From assembly GCA_027489175.1 (NCBI GenBank), contig JAIYAE010000004.1, forward strand, positions 248,001 through 312,000: a stretch of DNA of 64,000 bases. Direction: 5' to 3'. The notes beneath the pieces were generated by a model that had not been told where the DNA came from, did not search any database, and worked only from the letters and a program-made list of their open reading frames with translations. The translations under genes and the position numbers were made by a program. Source of the stretch: Rhodobacter sp. Lineage in GTDB: Bacteria > Pseudomonadota > Alphaproteobacteria > Rhodobacterales > Rhodobacteraceae. This document shows, piece after piece, positions 51,980 to 61,941 of this stretch. The first letter of the stretch is position 1, and every line of letters starts with the position of its first letter.

Positions 51980-54211
51980 ATGACTGCAAAGTTCACCCGG
52001 TTCGCCGGACGCAAGTCCACGCGCAGATTGTGCACAGGACTGCCGGAAAGAAAGGGAAGGGTCCCGACGAAAATGGACCTTCTTCGTGGGGCAGCCGTGG
52101 CGCTGGTCACGTTCATCGCCCCAGCACTTGCAGAGGAGACAGCGACGATGACCTACCCGGAAACCCGTCAAGGCGATGCCGCAGAGGTGCACTTTGGCGT
52201 GACTGTCGCCGACCCGTTCCGCTGGCTGGAAAACGACGCGCGAAAGGATGCCGAGGTTGCACAATGGATCGAGGCGCAAAATGCGCTTTCCACACCCTAC
52301 CTGAAAGGCCTTCCTGGCCGGGACGTCTTTCATCGCCGGTTGACGGCTATCTTGGACCACAAAACCCTGGCCCCACCTGTGGAACGTGACGGCCGATATT
52401 TCTTCACCCGGACCGGCGGGCTCGACAGTCAAACGCAGCTTTTGGTGCGCGATGGCGCCGATGGCGTGGACCGCATCCTGATCGACCCGAACACCTGGTC
52501 GGATGACGGCACCGTGGCCCTGGCCGAATGGGCAGCCTCTGGCGATAGCGCGTTTGTGGCTTTCGCCATGCAGGACGGCGGATCGGACTGGCGGACCATT
52601 CGCGTCATGAACACGACGACGGGCGCAATGCTGAACGACACGGTGGAATGGGCCCGGTTCACCAACATTGCCTGGCATCCAGATGGATCGGGGTTCTACT
52701 ACGCCCGGTTTCCTGAACCCGAGGCGAATGCAGTCTTCAGCGCCAGTGTTTCTGGCCACGCCGTCTATTTCCATGCACTTGGTTCGGACCAGTCTGAGGA
52801 TCGGCTGATCCATGCGCCGACACCGGGGCAAGCGCTGCTGCACACGGTCGATGTCACGCCGGATGGGCGGTATCTGATCATCTACACCTCGGCCCTGACT
52901 GGGGGTGTTGCGGTCACCGTGACAGACCTGTCTTCCGCCGATCCCGCGGCTGAAACCATCGTCGAAAGCTACGATGACAGTTGGGTCTTGCTGGGCAACG
53001 TCGGCACGAAACTCTTTTTTGCGACACAGAAGGATGCGCCCCGGGGTCGGGTCGTGACACTGGACCTGTCGGACACGGAGCGCGCGTTTTCCGAACTGAT
53101 TCCGGAACGTTCCGATGCGGTTTTGCGCGAAGGTGGGTCAGCGGTCCTGGGCGACCGGATCCTTCTGTCCTATACGGTCGATGTCCAGTCCCAGGTTGAG
53201 CTTTACCGGCTGGATGGAACGTTCGACGCCACTGTCCCTCTGCCGGGGCCGGGAAGCACCGGGATCGTCCGCGGCAGTCCCGGTGTGAACGAGGCGTTTT
53301 TTGCCTTCACCAGTTATGATGCGCCGCTGACCGTTCTACGCCTGGACGTGGATGCCAAACGCACGACCGTCTGGGCCGAGCCCAACATCGCGGTCGACCT
53401 AGACGGGATCAGTGTGGAACCGCACTTCTACACCTCGAAGGATGGAACGCGGGTGCCCCTGTTCATCGTCCGGCGCAAGGACGTCGCAGGTCCGGCACCG
53501 ACGATGCTTCATGCCTATGGCGGTTTCGGGATCAGCATGGTGCCCCATTTCTCACCGGCTGCCATGGCATGGGTCGAACAGGGCGGCGTCTATGCTTTGG
53601 CAAACATTCGAGGCGGGGGCGAATACGGCCAGGCATGGCATCATGCCGGTCGGCGCGCCAACAAGCAGAACGTGTTCGATGATTTCATCGCTGCGGGTGA
53701 GTATCTGATCGGCCAAGGCATCACGCCGTCCGACGGCCTCGCGATTCATGGGGAATCCAATGGCGGCCTCTTGATCGGCGCGGTCGTCAATCAAAGGCCG
53801 GACCTCTTCGCGGCAGCCTTGCCGGGGGTAGGGGTGCTTGACATGCTGCGGTTCGACCGCTTCACCAGCGGCGCCACCTGGGTTGAGGAGTTTGGCAGCC
53901 CGTCTGTCGAGGAAGAGTTCCGCACCCTGCTGTCCTATTCCCCCCTTCACACCGTCCGCGAAGGCGCGCGCTATCCGGCTATTCTTGTGACCACGGCGGA
54001 TACGGACAACAGGGTCGTGCCGGCCCATTCGTTCAAATACGCGGCCACGTTGCAGGCCGCCGACATCGGGCCCCGGCCGCACCTTTTGCGCGTGGAAACC
54101 CGCGCGGGTCACGGGGCTGGCAAACCAACCGCCATGGTCATCGAAGAACTCGCCGACATGTGGGCCTTTGCCGCCCACTGGACCGGGCTTGTGGTCACGA
54201 AAGTCAACTAA
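51980..54211 (+). CDS. Prolyl oligopeptidase family serine peptidase (S9A)
   Basis: 743 residues: N-terminal seven-blade propeller (about 95-455) and C-terminal alpha/beta hydrolase domain with nucleophile in HGESNGGLLIGA, Asp in TADTDNRV and His in RAGHGAGKP. FRWLEND early is typical of S9A. Cleaves short Pro-containing peptides. Start at 51980 has a strong AAGGAG eight bases before, but the signal-like segment DLLRGAAVALVTFIAPALA follows an internal Met at 52073, so the true start may be there, giving a periplasmic protein. Confidence 0.9.
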   Translation: MTAKFTRFAGRKSTRRLCTGLPERKGRVPTKMDLLRGAAVALVTFIAPALAEETATMTYPETRQGDAAEVHFGVTVADPFRWLENDARKDAEVAQWIEAQNALSTPYLKGLPGRDVFHRRLTAILDHKTLAPPVERDGRYFFTRTGGLDSQTQLLVRDGADGVDRILIDPNTWSDDGTVALAEWAASGDSAFVAFAMQDGGSDWRTIRVMNTTTGAMLNDTVEWARFTNIAWHPDGSGFYYARFPEPEANAVFSASVSGHAVYFHALGSDQSEDRLIHAPTPGQALLHTVDVTPDGRYLIIYTSALTGGVAVTVTDLSSADPAAETIVESYDDSWVLLGNVGTKLFFATQKDAPRGRVVTLDLSDTERAFSELIPERSDAVLREGGSAVLGDRILLSYTVDVQSQVELYRLDGTFDATVPLPGPGSTGIVRGSPGVNEAFFAFTSYDAPLTVLRLDVDAKRTTVWAEPNIAVDLDGISVEPHFYTSKDGTRVPLFIVRRKDVAGPAPTMLHAYGGFGISMVPHFSPAAMAWVEQGGVYALANIRGGGEYGQAWHHAGRRANKQNVFDDFIAAGEYLIGQGITPSDGLAIHGESNGGLLIGAVVNQRPDLFAAALPGVGVLDMLRFDRFTSGATWVEEFGSPSVEEEFRTLLSYSPLHTVREGARYPAILVTTADTDNRVVPAHSFKYAATLQAADIGPRPHLLRVETRAGHGAGKPTAMVIEELADMWAFAAHWTGLVVTKVN

Positions 54212-54333
54212 GAGCTTCGGACCGGATGCAACTTTTGGTTCGTGCTGCACATCAGCCCGATCGGCCAAGGTGGCCGATCGGAATTCATCGAAAGGTTGCA
54301 GGGACCTGCCATCGGGAAAGGAATGAAAACGCC

Positions 54334-54477
54334 ATGCGAGAATCGAAAAGTTATGGACTTAAGAACGGCGTGCGACCTGACGGGCAGGTGGGCGTGTCCT
54401 TGCCGGACGATCATCATGCCCAGGGTCGGGGGATGCCGGACCGCTGGGATGTGACTTGCCGCAGGTGGCAGCCATGA
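54334..54477 (+). CDS. Possible 47-residue small protein coupled to GNAT gene
   Basis: A short frame with AAGGAATGAAAACGCC before its ATG, whose TGA overlaps the acetyltransferase ATG as ATGA. Composition is polar (MRESKSYGLKNG...) without motifs I recognise. It could be a translated leader or a chance frame. Confidence 0.3.
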   Translation: MRESKSYGLKNGVRPDGQVGVSLPDDHHAQGRGMPDRWDVTCRRWQP

Positions 54478-54893
54478 CCCAGATCCGTCCTGTCGAAGGA
54501 TCCGCGAACGACGCACGCGACCGGATTCTGGCGCTTCTTGATCGCCACTCTCAGGCCTTCGGGAAATCGTTCAGGTCCGAAGCGGTGGTCTTCGAAGCGC
54601 ATGAAGAGGGTATTTACCTTGGCGGTCTGTCCGCCCGTTTCTCGCCCGATCTGAAGTGGGTGTTCGTCGAGCTTCTGGCGGTGGCCGAGGAAGGCCGTGG
54701 CAAGGGGATCGGCCGCCAACTGATGGCGCGCCTTGAGGAAAAAGCAGGTTCGCGGGGGATGGAGGGCATATGGCTCGACACATCCTCGTTTCAGGCGCCC
54801 GACTTCTACGAACGTCTGGGCTACCGCGAGTTTGGTCGGATCGACGGGTATCCCGCGAACGTAGCACGTCAGTTTTTCCTGAAGCGACTCTGA
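54474..54893 (+). CDS. GNAT-family N-acetyltransferase
   Basis: 139 residues, GNAT fold: FVELLAVAEEGRGKGIGRQL contains the acetyl-CoA pyrophosphate-binding R-G-K-G-I-G loop, and APDFYERLGYREFGRI is motif B. Cytosolic; acyl acceptor unknown. Start at 54474 has AGGTGGCAGCC upstream. Confidence 0.88.
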   Translation: MTQIRPVEGSANDARDRILALLDRHSQAFGKSFRSEAVVFEAHEEGIYLGGLSARFSPDLKWVFVELLAVAEEGRGKGIGRQLMARLEEKAGSRGMEGIWLDTSSFQAPDFYERLGYREFGRIDGYPANVARQFFLKRL

Positions 54894-54944
54894 ACCTTTC
54901 AGGCGCGGCAGGACGCCCCCGGTGGGCTGAAGGAAAGGAAGAAA

Positions 54945-55886
54945 ATGCACAGCAAGTCTGAGAGTTGGTTCCTGCAACCCGACAAGACCACAAGGCCACC
55001 GCAGGTGCCGGCGGATGCGGAGTACCACCGGGTTTTCGCAGGCGAAGAGCGGCGGATTGTCCGCGGAGTCGTCGCGATCATCCTGCTGTTTGCCGGCCTC
55101 ATCGGCTTTGCGCAACTGTGCCTCGCTATCGCCTCGACGATCGACACACAGGTCCTGGGTCGGACCGGCTTCACGCCGCTGCAGCACGCTGCCGGTGCGT
55201 TCGCTTTGGCTTTGCTTATTCCTTACAGCATGTTGCTTCAGCGTTTGCTTTATCGAGTTCCTGCCCGCTCACTTCATTCGGTTGCGGGGCATTTCCGGTT
55301 CGGGGTGTTCGCCCGGTCCTTGCTTGCCTTCGGCCCCGTCCTGTTGATCGTCATGTCGGTTGGGTTTCTACTGACACCTGGTGAAACGATCCCATGGAGC
55401 ACGGCTGATCTGGTCGCATTCTTCATCATCGGCATGACGCTGACCCCTCTGGCGGCCGCTGGTGAGGAATACGGGCTTCGTGGCTTGATGTTCCGCGTTG
55501 TCGGCAGCTGGACACGTGGGACCGAGGCTGGCGCTATCCTTGGCATCCTTGTCACGACGGTCGTTTTCTCGCTGCTTCACGGCACACTTGACCCGTACAT
55601 TCTTGGCTCATACCTCGTGCTTTTCGGTGCGATGGCGATCATAACCTGGAGAACGGGGGGTCTTGAGGTCGCCGTCGTGCTGCACGGGGTCTACAACGTC
55701 AGTGCGCTTGTCCTTGCTACCACGCTTCACCTTGACCTGGGAGGCGACCTGAGCAGCCGTGGCGAAATCGCCGGGACCCCGGTCAATCTTGTGCCAAGCG
55801 CCGGGCTTGCGGTAATCACCGCGATCATCTGGTGGACAACGCGGAAATCCGGACCCGCCCGCACGCCGCCGATATCAGGCGACTGA
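54945..55886 (+). CDS. CPBP-family intramembrane metalloprotease
   Basis: 313 residues, about eight membrane helices. Catalytic motif 1 is AAGEEYGLRGLMFR (EExxxR), and FSLLHGTLDPY supplies the motif-2 His; a further acidic/polar helix follows. CAAX-protease/bacteriocin-processing family; substrate unknown. The start has AAGGAAAGGAAGAAA upstream. Fifty-one bp after the GNAT gene, same strand. Confidence 0.87.
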   Translation: MHSKSESWFLQPDKTTRPPQVPADAEYHRVFAGEERRIVRGVVAIILLFAGLIGFAQLCLAIASTIDTQVLGRTGFTPLQHAAGAFALALLIPYSMLLQRLLYRVPARSLHSVAGHFRFGVFARSLLAFGPVLLIVMSVGFLLTPGETIPWSTADLVAFFIIGMTLTPLAAAGEEYGLRGLMFRVVGSWTRGTEAGAILGILVTTVVFSLLHGTLDPYILGSYLVLFGAMAIITWRTGGLEVAVVLHGVYNVSALVLATTLHLDLGGDLSSRGEIAGTPVNLVPSAGLAVITAIIWWTTRKSGPARTPPISGD

Positions 55887-55924
55887 TCTCGGCCGCACCA
55901 ACGGCCTAGAACCGACCGGTCCCA

Positions 55925-56533
55925 TCAGCGCGAACGCACCGGGCGGAGCGCATCGAACGCCGCATCCAGCTTTTCGCCAAGCGAGGCGTCCTGGCCGGGG
56001 GTGAAGTGGGCCAGCGCGACGTCAAGGCAGGCAAGGGATGCGTGGATCAAGGCGTCCGCCTCCAGGCGTCGGGCAGGTGCATCGCCCAGACGATGCGCGA
56101 TTTCCGGGCCAAGACAGACCGCCCACACGATGTGCTTCTCGATCGTGTGGGCGCGCAGGCTTGCCGTGGCGTTGATCACACGCATGGTTCTGGCTGCAGC
56201 CTCCGGGTCGCGATCGACGTTGTCGACAAGGATATCGTAGCCGCGCCGCAGTGAAAGCCAGACATCTTCGCCCTGCGGCCGGGCCCTTACGATTTCAAGG
56301 ATTCGCTCACCGAACGCGGCATGTCCTGCGACCACGATGTCCTCTTTCGTCGCAAAGTACCGGAAAAAGCTTCGCCGCGAGATGCCGGAGGCAGATGCGA
56401 TCTCGTCGACGGTCACGCCATCGAACCCTTTTTTGTCGAACAAGTCTAAAGCAGTAGCGGCAATGGATGCGGCAACTGCGTCTGCCTTGATCGTCCTGAG
56501 CGAACGGCCAGGAGCCACGGAAGAGGACTGCAT
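55925..56533 (-). CDS. TetR-family transcriptional regulator
   Basis: 202 residues: HTH (ALDLFDKKGFDGVTVDEIAS, ASGISRRSFFRYFATKED) and a helical ligand domain. Divergent from an aldo/keto reductase with an operator-like palindrome between. ATG at 56533 has GAGG nearby; the longer frame to 56614 crosses that palindrome and is rejected. Confidence 0.88.
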   Translation of the reverse strand: MQSSSVAPGRSLRTIKADAVAASIAATALDLFDKKGFDGVTVDEIASASGISRRSFFRYFATKEDIVVAGHAAFGERILEIVRARPQGEDVWLSLRRGYDILVDNVDRDPEAAARTMRVINATASLRAHTIEKHIVWAVCLGPEIAHRLGDAPARRLEADALIHASLACLDVALAHFTPGQDASLGEKLDAAFDALRPVRSR

Positions 56534-56552
56534 TGACACCTCATGCAATTTT

Positions 56553-56569
56553 TGGCACACCGTGCCAAT
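56553..56569. promoter_or_regulatory. TetR-type operator
   Basis: Perfect inverted repeat TTGGCAC-ACC-GTGCCAA, 19 bp upstream of the tetR start and 48 bp upstream of the aldo/keto reductase start. A degenerate second copy with TGCC...GGCA follows at about 56582-56595. Confidence 0.7.
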
Positions 56570-56592
56570 ATATTTCCTAGATGCCAGTTTAG

Positions 56593-57606
<1,014 letters not shown>

Positions 57607-57643
57607 TCCGCGCAGGTCTGCTGGTTCGCACCAGCCGGGCGCG

Positions 57644-58474
57644 TCACTTCCATGTGTCGGCGACGCGTTCGGCAAAGGCACGGAATGACGTGGGCCGCTG
57701 CCTTGCCACCTGATCGACGCCCAATGTCGTGCAATCCTCGGCGCCTGCCGCAATGTCCACGTCCATCTGCGTGAGTGTTTCAGCGTAGTCACGCGGCAGA
57801 CCTTGCGCGATGAAGCGGGCAGTCAAGGCGGATGGGGCCAGCGACAGGTGGCGTATCGGCCGGCCAAGGGCCGAAGTGATGGTTGCCGCGATGTCGTCAT
57901 AGCTCAGGGCTTCCGGCCCCGTCAGCACGACGTCGGAGTTGAGCGGCGTCGTAGCGGTCAAGCACGCGGTGGCCGTTGCAGCAATGTCTTCGGCGTCGAT
58001 GAAGCCGACACGCCCGGTGCCGGTCGCGCTGTAGATGATCCCTTCATCTCTCACTGTCGCGGCGTGCGGCCCTTCCGAGAAGTTCTGCATGAACCAGGAA
58101 GGGCGCAGCACTGCCCATTCCGGGGCGTTTTCTGCCAGCCAGGCATGCACCTCACCCATCATCGGACCGCCGGCGGGCAGAAGCGAAGAACTGAGCAGAA
58201 CAAAGCGATGAACGCCGCGTTCGATTGCTTGCTGCAAAAGAGGTTGCATGACCGCCAGGTGATCGGTGCGATCGGTTGGTGCGACAAGGTAGACCGCATT
58301 GCATCCATCGAAGGCCGATGCGGAAGACAGGTCTGCCCAATTGAAGGGCCTGTCATGCGGGCCATCGGGCTTGCGTGTGCCGATGGCGAAATCGATGCCC
58401 TTTGCGGCCAAGTGCGATGCAACGCGGCGACCCGACTTGCCCTTGCCACCGGTGATGAGGATCCGCGCACCCAT
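57644..58474 (-). CDS. NmrA-like NAD(P)-binding protein
   Basis: 276 residues, atypical SDR: cofactor loop LITGGKGKSGRRVASHLAAK at the N-terminus, VYLVAPTDRTDHLAVMQPLL, and VGFIDAEDIAATATACL. It has no Tyr-x-x-x-Lys catalytic pair, so it is a quinone-oxidoreductase-like or redox-sensing protein. The ATG overlaps the upstream SnoaL-like stop by one base (TGATG). Confidence 0.87.
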   Translation of the reverse strand: MGARILITGGKGKSGRRVASHLAAKGIDFAIGTRKPDGPHDRPFNWADLSSASAFDGCNAVYLVAPTDRTDHLAVMQPLLQQAIERGVHRFVLLSSSLLPAGGPMMGEVHAWLAENAPEWAVLRPSWFMQNFSEGPHAATVRDEGIIYSATGTGRVGFIDAEDIAATATACLTATTPLNSDVVLTGPEALSYDDIAATITSALGRPIRHLSLAPSALTARFIAQGLPRDYAETLTQMDVDIAAGAEDCTTLGVDQVARQRPTSFRAFAERVADTWK

Positions 58475-58911
58475 CAGGCTGCCCCTGCGAAGGCGGCGGC
58501 GGCGGCCTTGCTGCCGCCCAAAGCTGCCAGCACGACCAGCGGGTTCCAATAGTCGCGGTAGTGCGCAATGCGGCCATCCCGCAGGCTGACCACCGAAATG
58601 TAATCCTGATTGTAAGGCGCACCTGTGTCCGCGCCTTGGCCGTTGCAGGAAAACTCGAAAATCACCGTCTCACCAGCGGCATGGACGCTGCCAAGGTCCA
58701 TCTTCCCGAAGCTGAGCAGGGGGCCAAGCCTTTCCAGATGGGCCGCAAGCGCAGCTTTTCCATGCAGCCGCTTTGGCAGGCCGTCCGGGGCATAGGGAAA
58801 CTCGAACACGACCTCCTCTGCGAACATGTCGAGCAAGTTGTCCGCCGGGGCGAGCCGGTCACCCAGTGCGGAGCGAAGCAGGTCAGAGAAGTTTTCAAAC
58901 TTGTCAGCCAT
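58474..58911 (-). CDS. SnoaL-like/NTF2-fold protein
   Basis: 145 residues, single NTF2-like domain: EEVVFEFPYAPDGLPKRLHG, then VIFEFSCNGQG and YISVVSLRDGRIAHYRDYW. Forms a two-gene operon with the NmrA-like gene, a frequent pairing, and is divergent from a TetR gene. Reaction unknown. Confidence 0.87.
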   Translation of the reverse strand: MADKFENFSDLLRSALGDRLAPADNLLDMFAEEVVFEFPYAPDGLPKRLHGKAALAAHLERLGPLLSFGKMDLGSVHAAGETVIFEFSCNGQGADTGAPYNQDYISVVSLRDGRIAHYRDYWNPLVVLAALGGSKAAAAAFAGAA

Positions 58912-58967
58912 GGTGGAACCTCGTATGGATGGAACGGTAACGTATCGACGATATAGGAGGCCTTTCG

Positions 58968-59591
58968 TTGGAACGCAACCGTTCCGTCCTAAAATCCAAG
59001 CGAAAGCCGTCCGGGGCCGCCGTGCAAAGCGCCGAGCTGACCGACGCGCTTTATCGGGCCTTCTTTCAGGAGTGGGCGGAACGCGGCTTTGCTGCCATCA
59101 GCCTTGAAAGGGTGGCGGCCAAAGCCGGGGCTGGCAAAGCCGCGATCTACCGTCGCTTTTCGTCACATCACGCCTTTGCCGCGGCAGCGGTGACAGCACT
59201 TGGGCTGTCGCTGGCCATGCCCGAGGATCACGGAAGCCTTGAGGCTGACGTCCTCGCCTTTCTGACGCGCCTGAGGGCGGTCCTGCGCCATCCGATGATC
59301 CGCCGCATCCTGCCGGACCTTCATGCCGAAGCAGCGCGGTCTGCTGCCATGCGGGATTTGAACACTCAGGTGGCCCAAGCGCGCCGGGCGCAGGCGCAGG
59401 TCATTTTGGACCGCGCAATCGCGCGGAACGAGCTGGACCCGTCCGTTGACCGCGATCTCGCCCTCGATCTGCTGCCTGCACCGCTTTACTGGCGTATGGT
59501 GGTGTTGGGGATCACCCCCACGCGCGGCCAACTTGCGGCCGAAGCCGAAGCAATTGTTGCGGCAATACAAGGGTCTGTTCGGCGGCGCTGA
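58968..59591 (+). CDS. TetR-family transcriptional regulator
   Basis: 207 residues: HTH (FFQEWAERGFAAISLERVAA, KAGAGKAAIYRRFSSH) and a TetR_C-type ligand domain. TTG start supported by a strong GGAGG eight bases before. An 8-bp inverted pair GGAACGGT (58931-58938) / ACCGTTCC (58978-58985) flanks the start and may be the operator for this gene and the divergent SnoaL/NmrA operon. Confidence 0.88.
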   Translation: MERNRSVLKSKRKPSGAAVQSAELTDALYRAFFQEWAERGFAAISLERVAAKAGAGKAAIYRRFSSHHAFAAAAVTALGLSLAMPEDHGSLEADVLAFLTRLRAVLRHPMIRRILPDLHAEAARSAAMRDLNTQVAQARRAQAQVILDRAIARNELDPSVDRDLALDLLPAPLYWRMVVLGITPTRGQLAAEAEAIVAAIQGSVRRR

Positions 59592-59627
59592 CCGCGCAGG
59601 GCACTTCGCAAGCAGCGCTTCTTGGGC

Positions 59628-60686
59628 CTATTCCGTCGTCACCCTCGCAACAAACCTGGCAATGGCATCCACGACCGCAGACGAAATCGGAAGGTTCGGA
59701 TCGGCGTAGGTCGCAAGGTTCGCAGCGGGATCATCGGATGCCACATGCTTGAGGACGTGATTGACCTCCGCAATCAGGGCGAGGGTGGCGTCAGGTGCCG
59801 CATCTGCCAGCATCCGTGCATCCGCGACGCTGACCTGCAGGTCGCTTGTACCCTGGACCACCAGCATCGGAACGTTGACCTGAGCTGCCAGAACAATGGG
59901 ATCGTAGGACATGGCGTCGATCAGGAAGCCCTGAACCTTAGGCGCAAACAGGGGGCGGAGTGCGGCGCTCATCCCGGCCCCGTTGACCCGCTCTGCACGA
60001 GCAAATGCCGCAAGCGCCGCTTCGGCCTCCGCAAGGAAAGGTGCATTCGCGGGGTTGGCGCGCAGCTGGTCCCGGATCACCTGATCCAACGGTCGGCCGA
60101 TGCTTGCGATCAGGATCAACCCCCAGGCGTGCGGCAAACGCGCCATGGCCGCCAGGGCGACAAGGCCACCCTCGCTGTGTCCGATCGGGATAACGCAGCG
60201 CGGGCCGCCCCTTGCAGGCAGCCTGGCCTGGATGGCTTTTGTCCAGGCAGACAGGTCCTCGCCATAGCGTGCGATCGTCACGTCGTTCGGGTCCGACACT
60301 GCGTCTGCGGACCCGAACATACCGCGCTTGTCGATGCGCACCGAAGGATACCCCCGTGCGGCCAACGCTTCGGCAAGCAGTCGGTAGGGCGCGGCCACAA
60401 TGCCCAACGGCGAATTGCCGTCGCGGTCAGTCGGCCCTGAACCGGGCACGATCAGAAACACCGGTGTTTCCGACGGAAGCGGCATCGGGCCGTGCGGCAA
60501 GGTCAAGGTTCCCTTCAGTACGCCGGCAGGGCCCGGCGCGGTCAGCTCCTCGTTCACGTGCATCGTCTCTCCACTTTCCATAACGCGGTCAGTTTGTGCG
60601 CTGCCAAGCGAAGTCGCCGCGACAGCGCCAAGCGCTACCAGCGCTCGAGTGAGGATGACGGCGGGCCGCCTGGTCCGCCTAGGCAT
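59628..60686 (-). CDS. Secreted alpha/beta hydrolase
   Basis: 352 residues. An Arg-rich start and hydrophobic segment (MPRRTRRPAVILTRALVALG) form a likely signal sequence ending near GSAQ. Oxyanion loop LIVPGSGPTDRDGN, nucleophile IGHSEGG, His in IAEVNHVLK, all typical of the YqkD/serine-aminopeptidase-like S33 type. The start overlaps the methionine aminopeptidase stop by 8 bp, so it is translated from the same message. Confidence 0.87.
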   Translation of the reverse strand: MPRRTRRPAVILTRALVALGAVAATSLGSAQTDRVMESGETMHVNEELTAPGPAGVLKGTLTLPHGPMPLPSETPVFLIVPGSGPTDRDGNSPLGIVAAPYRLLAEALAARGYPSVRIDKRGMFGSADAVSDPNDVTIARYGEDLSAWTKAIQARLPARGGPRCVIPIGHSEGGLVALAAMARLPHAWGLILIASIGRPLDQVIRDQLRANPANAPFLAEAEAALAAFARAERVNGAGMSAALRPLFAPKVQGFLIDAMSYDPIVLAAQVNVPMLVVQGTSDLQVSVADARMLADAAPDATLALIAEVNHVLKHVASDDPAANLATYADPNLPISSAVVDAIARFVARVTTE

Positions 60687-61533
60687 CAAGGGCTGCCAGG
60701 TCGACACCCGGGGCATCCAGTCGCTGGGGGGACAGCGTGAAGATCTCGAACCCGTCCGCGGTCACGCCGATCGAATGCTCAAACTGCGCCGACAGGGACC
60801 GGTCCCGGGTGACGGCGGTCCAGTCGTCGGACAGCATCTTTACCTCTGGCCGCCCGAGATTGACCATCGGTTCGACAGTGAAGATCATCCCTTCGCGCAG
60901 CTCTGGTCCCGTGTTCGGTTTGCCGAAGTTCAGGATATTCGGCGAGTCGTGAAACACCTGTCCGATCCCGTGACCGCAAAAGTCGCGAACGACAGAGCAT
61001 CGCTCGGCAGTCGCGTAACTTTGGATGGCATGGCCGATATCGCCCAGACGCGCGCCGGGGCGGACCGCCCGGATGCCGCGCATCATTGCTTCGTGTGCGA
61101 TGCGGATCAGCCGTTCGGCCGCCCGCTTCGGCTTGCCGACCGCGTACATGCGACTGGAATCGCCATACCAGCCGTCAAGGATCAGCGTCACGTCCACGTT
61201 CACGATGTCGCCCTCGCGCAGCTGCCTTGCGTTCGGGAAACCGTGGCAGACCACGTGATTGACTGACGTACAGCAGGCATATTCATAGCCTTTGTAGCCA
61301 AGTGTGGCCGGACGTGCGGCATGCGTTGCCGCGAAGTCGAGGACGAAGCTGTTGATCTCGGAAAGGGGTGTGCCGTCCCGGACGAGGCTGGCCACGCCGT
61401 CAAGGCAGCTGGCAGTCAAGGCCCCGGCGCGGCGCATCCCCGCAAAGGCGTCTGGTCCGTAGAGCTTGATGCTTTCTGTTCTGCGGGCGCTGTGCGCCGG
61501 CGGGGCGACGGGCACGTCGATATAGGTCTGCAA
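60679..61533 (-). CDS. map: Type I methionyl aminopeptidase
   Basis: 284 residues, pita-bread fold. All five metal ligands are visible: two Asp in VNVDVTLILDGWYGDSSRMY, His in GHGIGQVFHD, Glu in MIFTVEPM, Glu in QFEHSIGV. Removes initiator Met from nascent proteins. TTG start at 61533 with AAGGA nine bases upstream. It is divergent from a ParD-like gene rather than in a ribosomal context, so it may be a second, non-housekeeping map. Confidence 0.93.
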   Translation of the reverse strand: MQTYIDVPVAPPAHSARRTESIKLYGPDAFAGMRRAGALTASCLDGVASLVRDGTPLSEINSFVLDFAATHAARPATLGYKGYEYACCTSVNHVVCHGFPNARQLREGDIVNVDVTLILDGWYGDSSRMYAVGKPKRAAERLIRIAHEAMMRGIRAVRPGARLGDIGHAIQSYATAERCSVVRDFCGHGIGQVFHDSPNILNFGKPNTGPELREGMIFTVEPMVNLGRPEVKMLSDDWTAVTRDRSLSAQFEHSIGVTADGFEIFTLSPQRLDAPGVDLAALDA

Positions 61534-61602
61534 ACGATGGTCCTTCTGCGGTCTTTGCCAAGGTTTCGGCGCCGAGCGATTGACGGGTGACAGGGGATGA
61601 AT

Positions 61603-61626
61603 ATACGTTTCATATATGATTCGTAT
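61603..61626. promoter_or_regulatory. AT-rich operator between map and parD-like gene
   Basis: 24-bp near-palindrome, 20 of 24 positions symmetric, built as ATACG...CATATATG...CGTAT. Lies 24 bp before the ParD-like start and 70 bp before map. Its composition contrasts sharply with flanking GC-rich DNA; a likely binding site for the ParD-like protein itself. Confidence 0.6.
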
Positions 61627-61649
61627 GTCGATGAAAAGGAGAGACCCGG

Positions 61650-61856
61650 ATGGGCATCGTGAAGATCGCCGACGCGCTGCATGAGGAGTTGCGCCGGTCC
61701 AGCGTGGTCATGTGCCGGTCGATCAACGCCCAGGCGGAGTTCTGGATGAAGGTCGGCATGTTGGCCGAGGCGAACCCCGGCCTGTCCTTTACCGAGATCA
61801 TGGCCGAGCAACGGAAGCTGGCCGATGTGAAGGCGCCCGAGATCTACGCCGCCTGA
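61650..61856 (+). CDS. ParD-like antitoxin-family protein
   Basis: 68 residues: VKIADALHEELRRSSVVMCR (ribbon-helix-helix-like N-terminus), SINAQAEFWMKVGMLAE, and a C-terminal tail GLSFTEIMAEQRKLADVKAP. Matches the ParD-like family, DNA-binding antitoxin-type proteins. AAGGAG precedes the ATG. No ParE/RelE toxin gene is adjacent; its only close partner is the divergent methionine aminopeptidase gene. Confidence 0.85.
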   Translation: MGIVKIADALHEELRRSSVVMCRSINAQAEFWMKVGMLAEANPGLSFTEIMAEQRKLADVKAPEIYAA

Positions 61857-61941
61857 CGCCGCGTCGTCGGCGCATATGCAGGTAGCGGGTCGCGGAGCAT
61901 GTTTGTCCGGCAGAATGGCCGTCCCCGACCGCCCAGAACGG

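Noticed and set aside
61603-61856. Complete ParDE toxin-antitoxin module
   Set aside because: No ParE/RelE-like frame is found on either side of the ParD-like gene; only the divergent map gene is adjacent.
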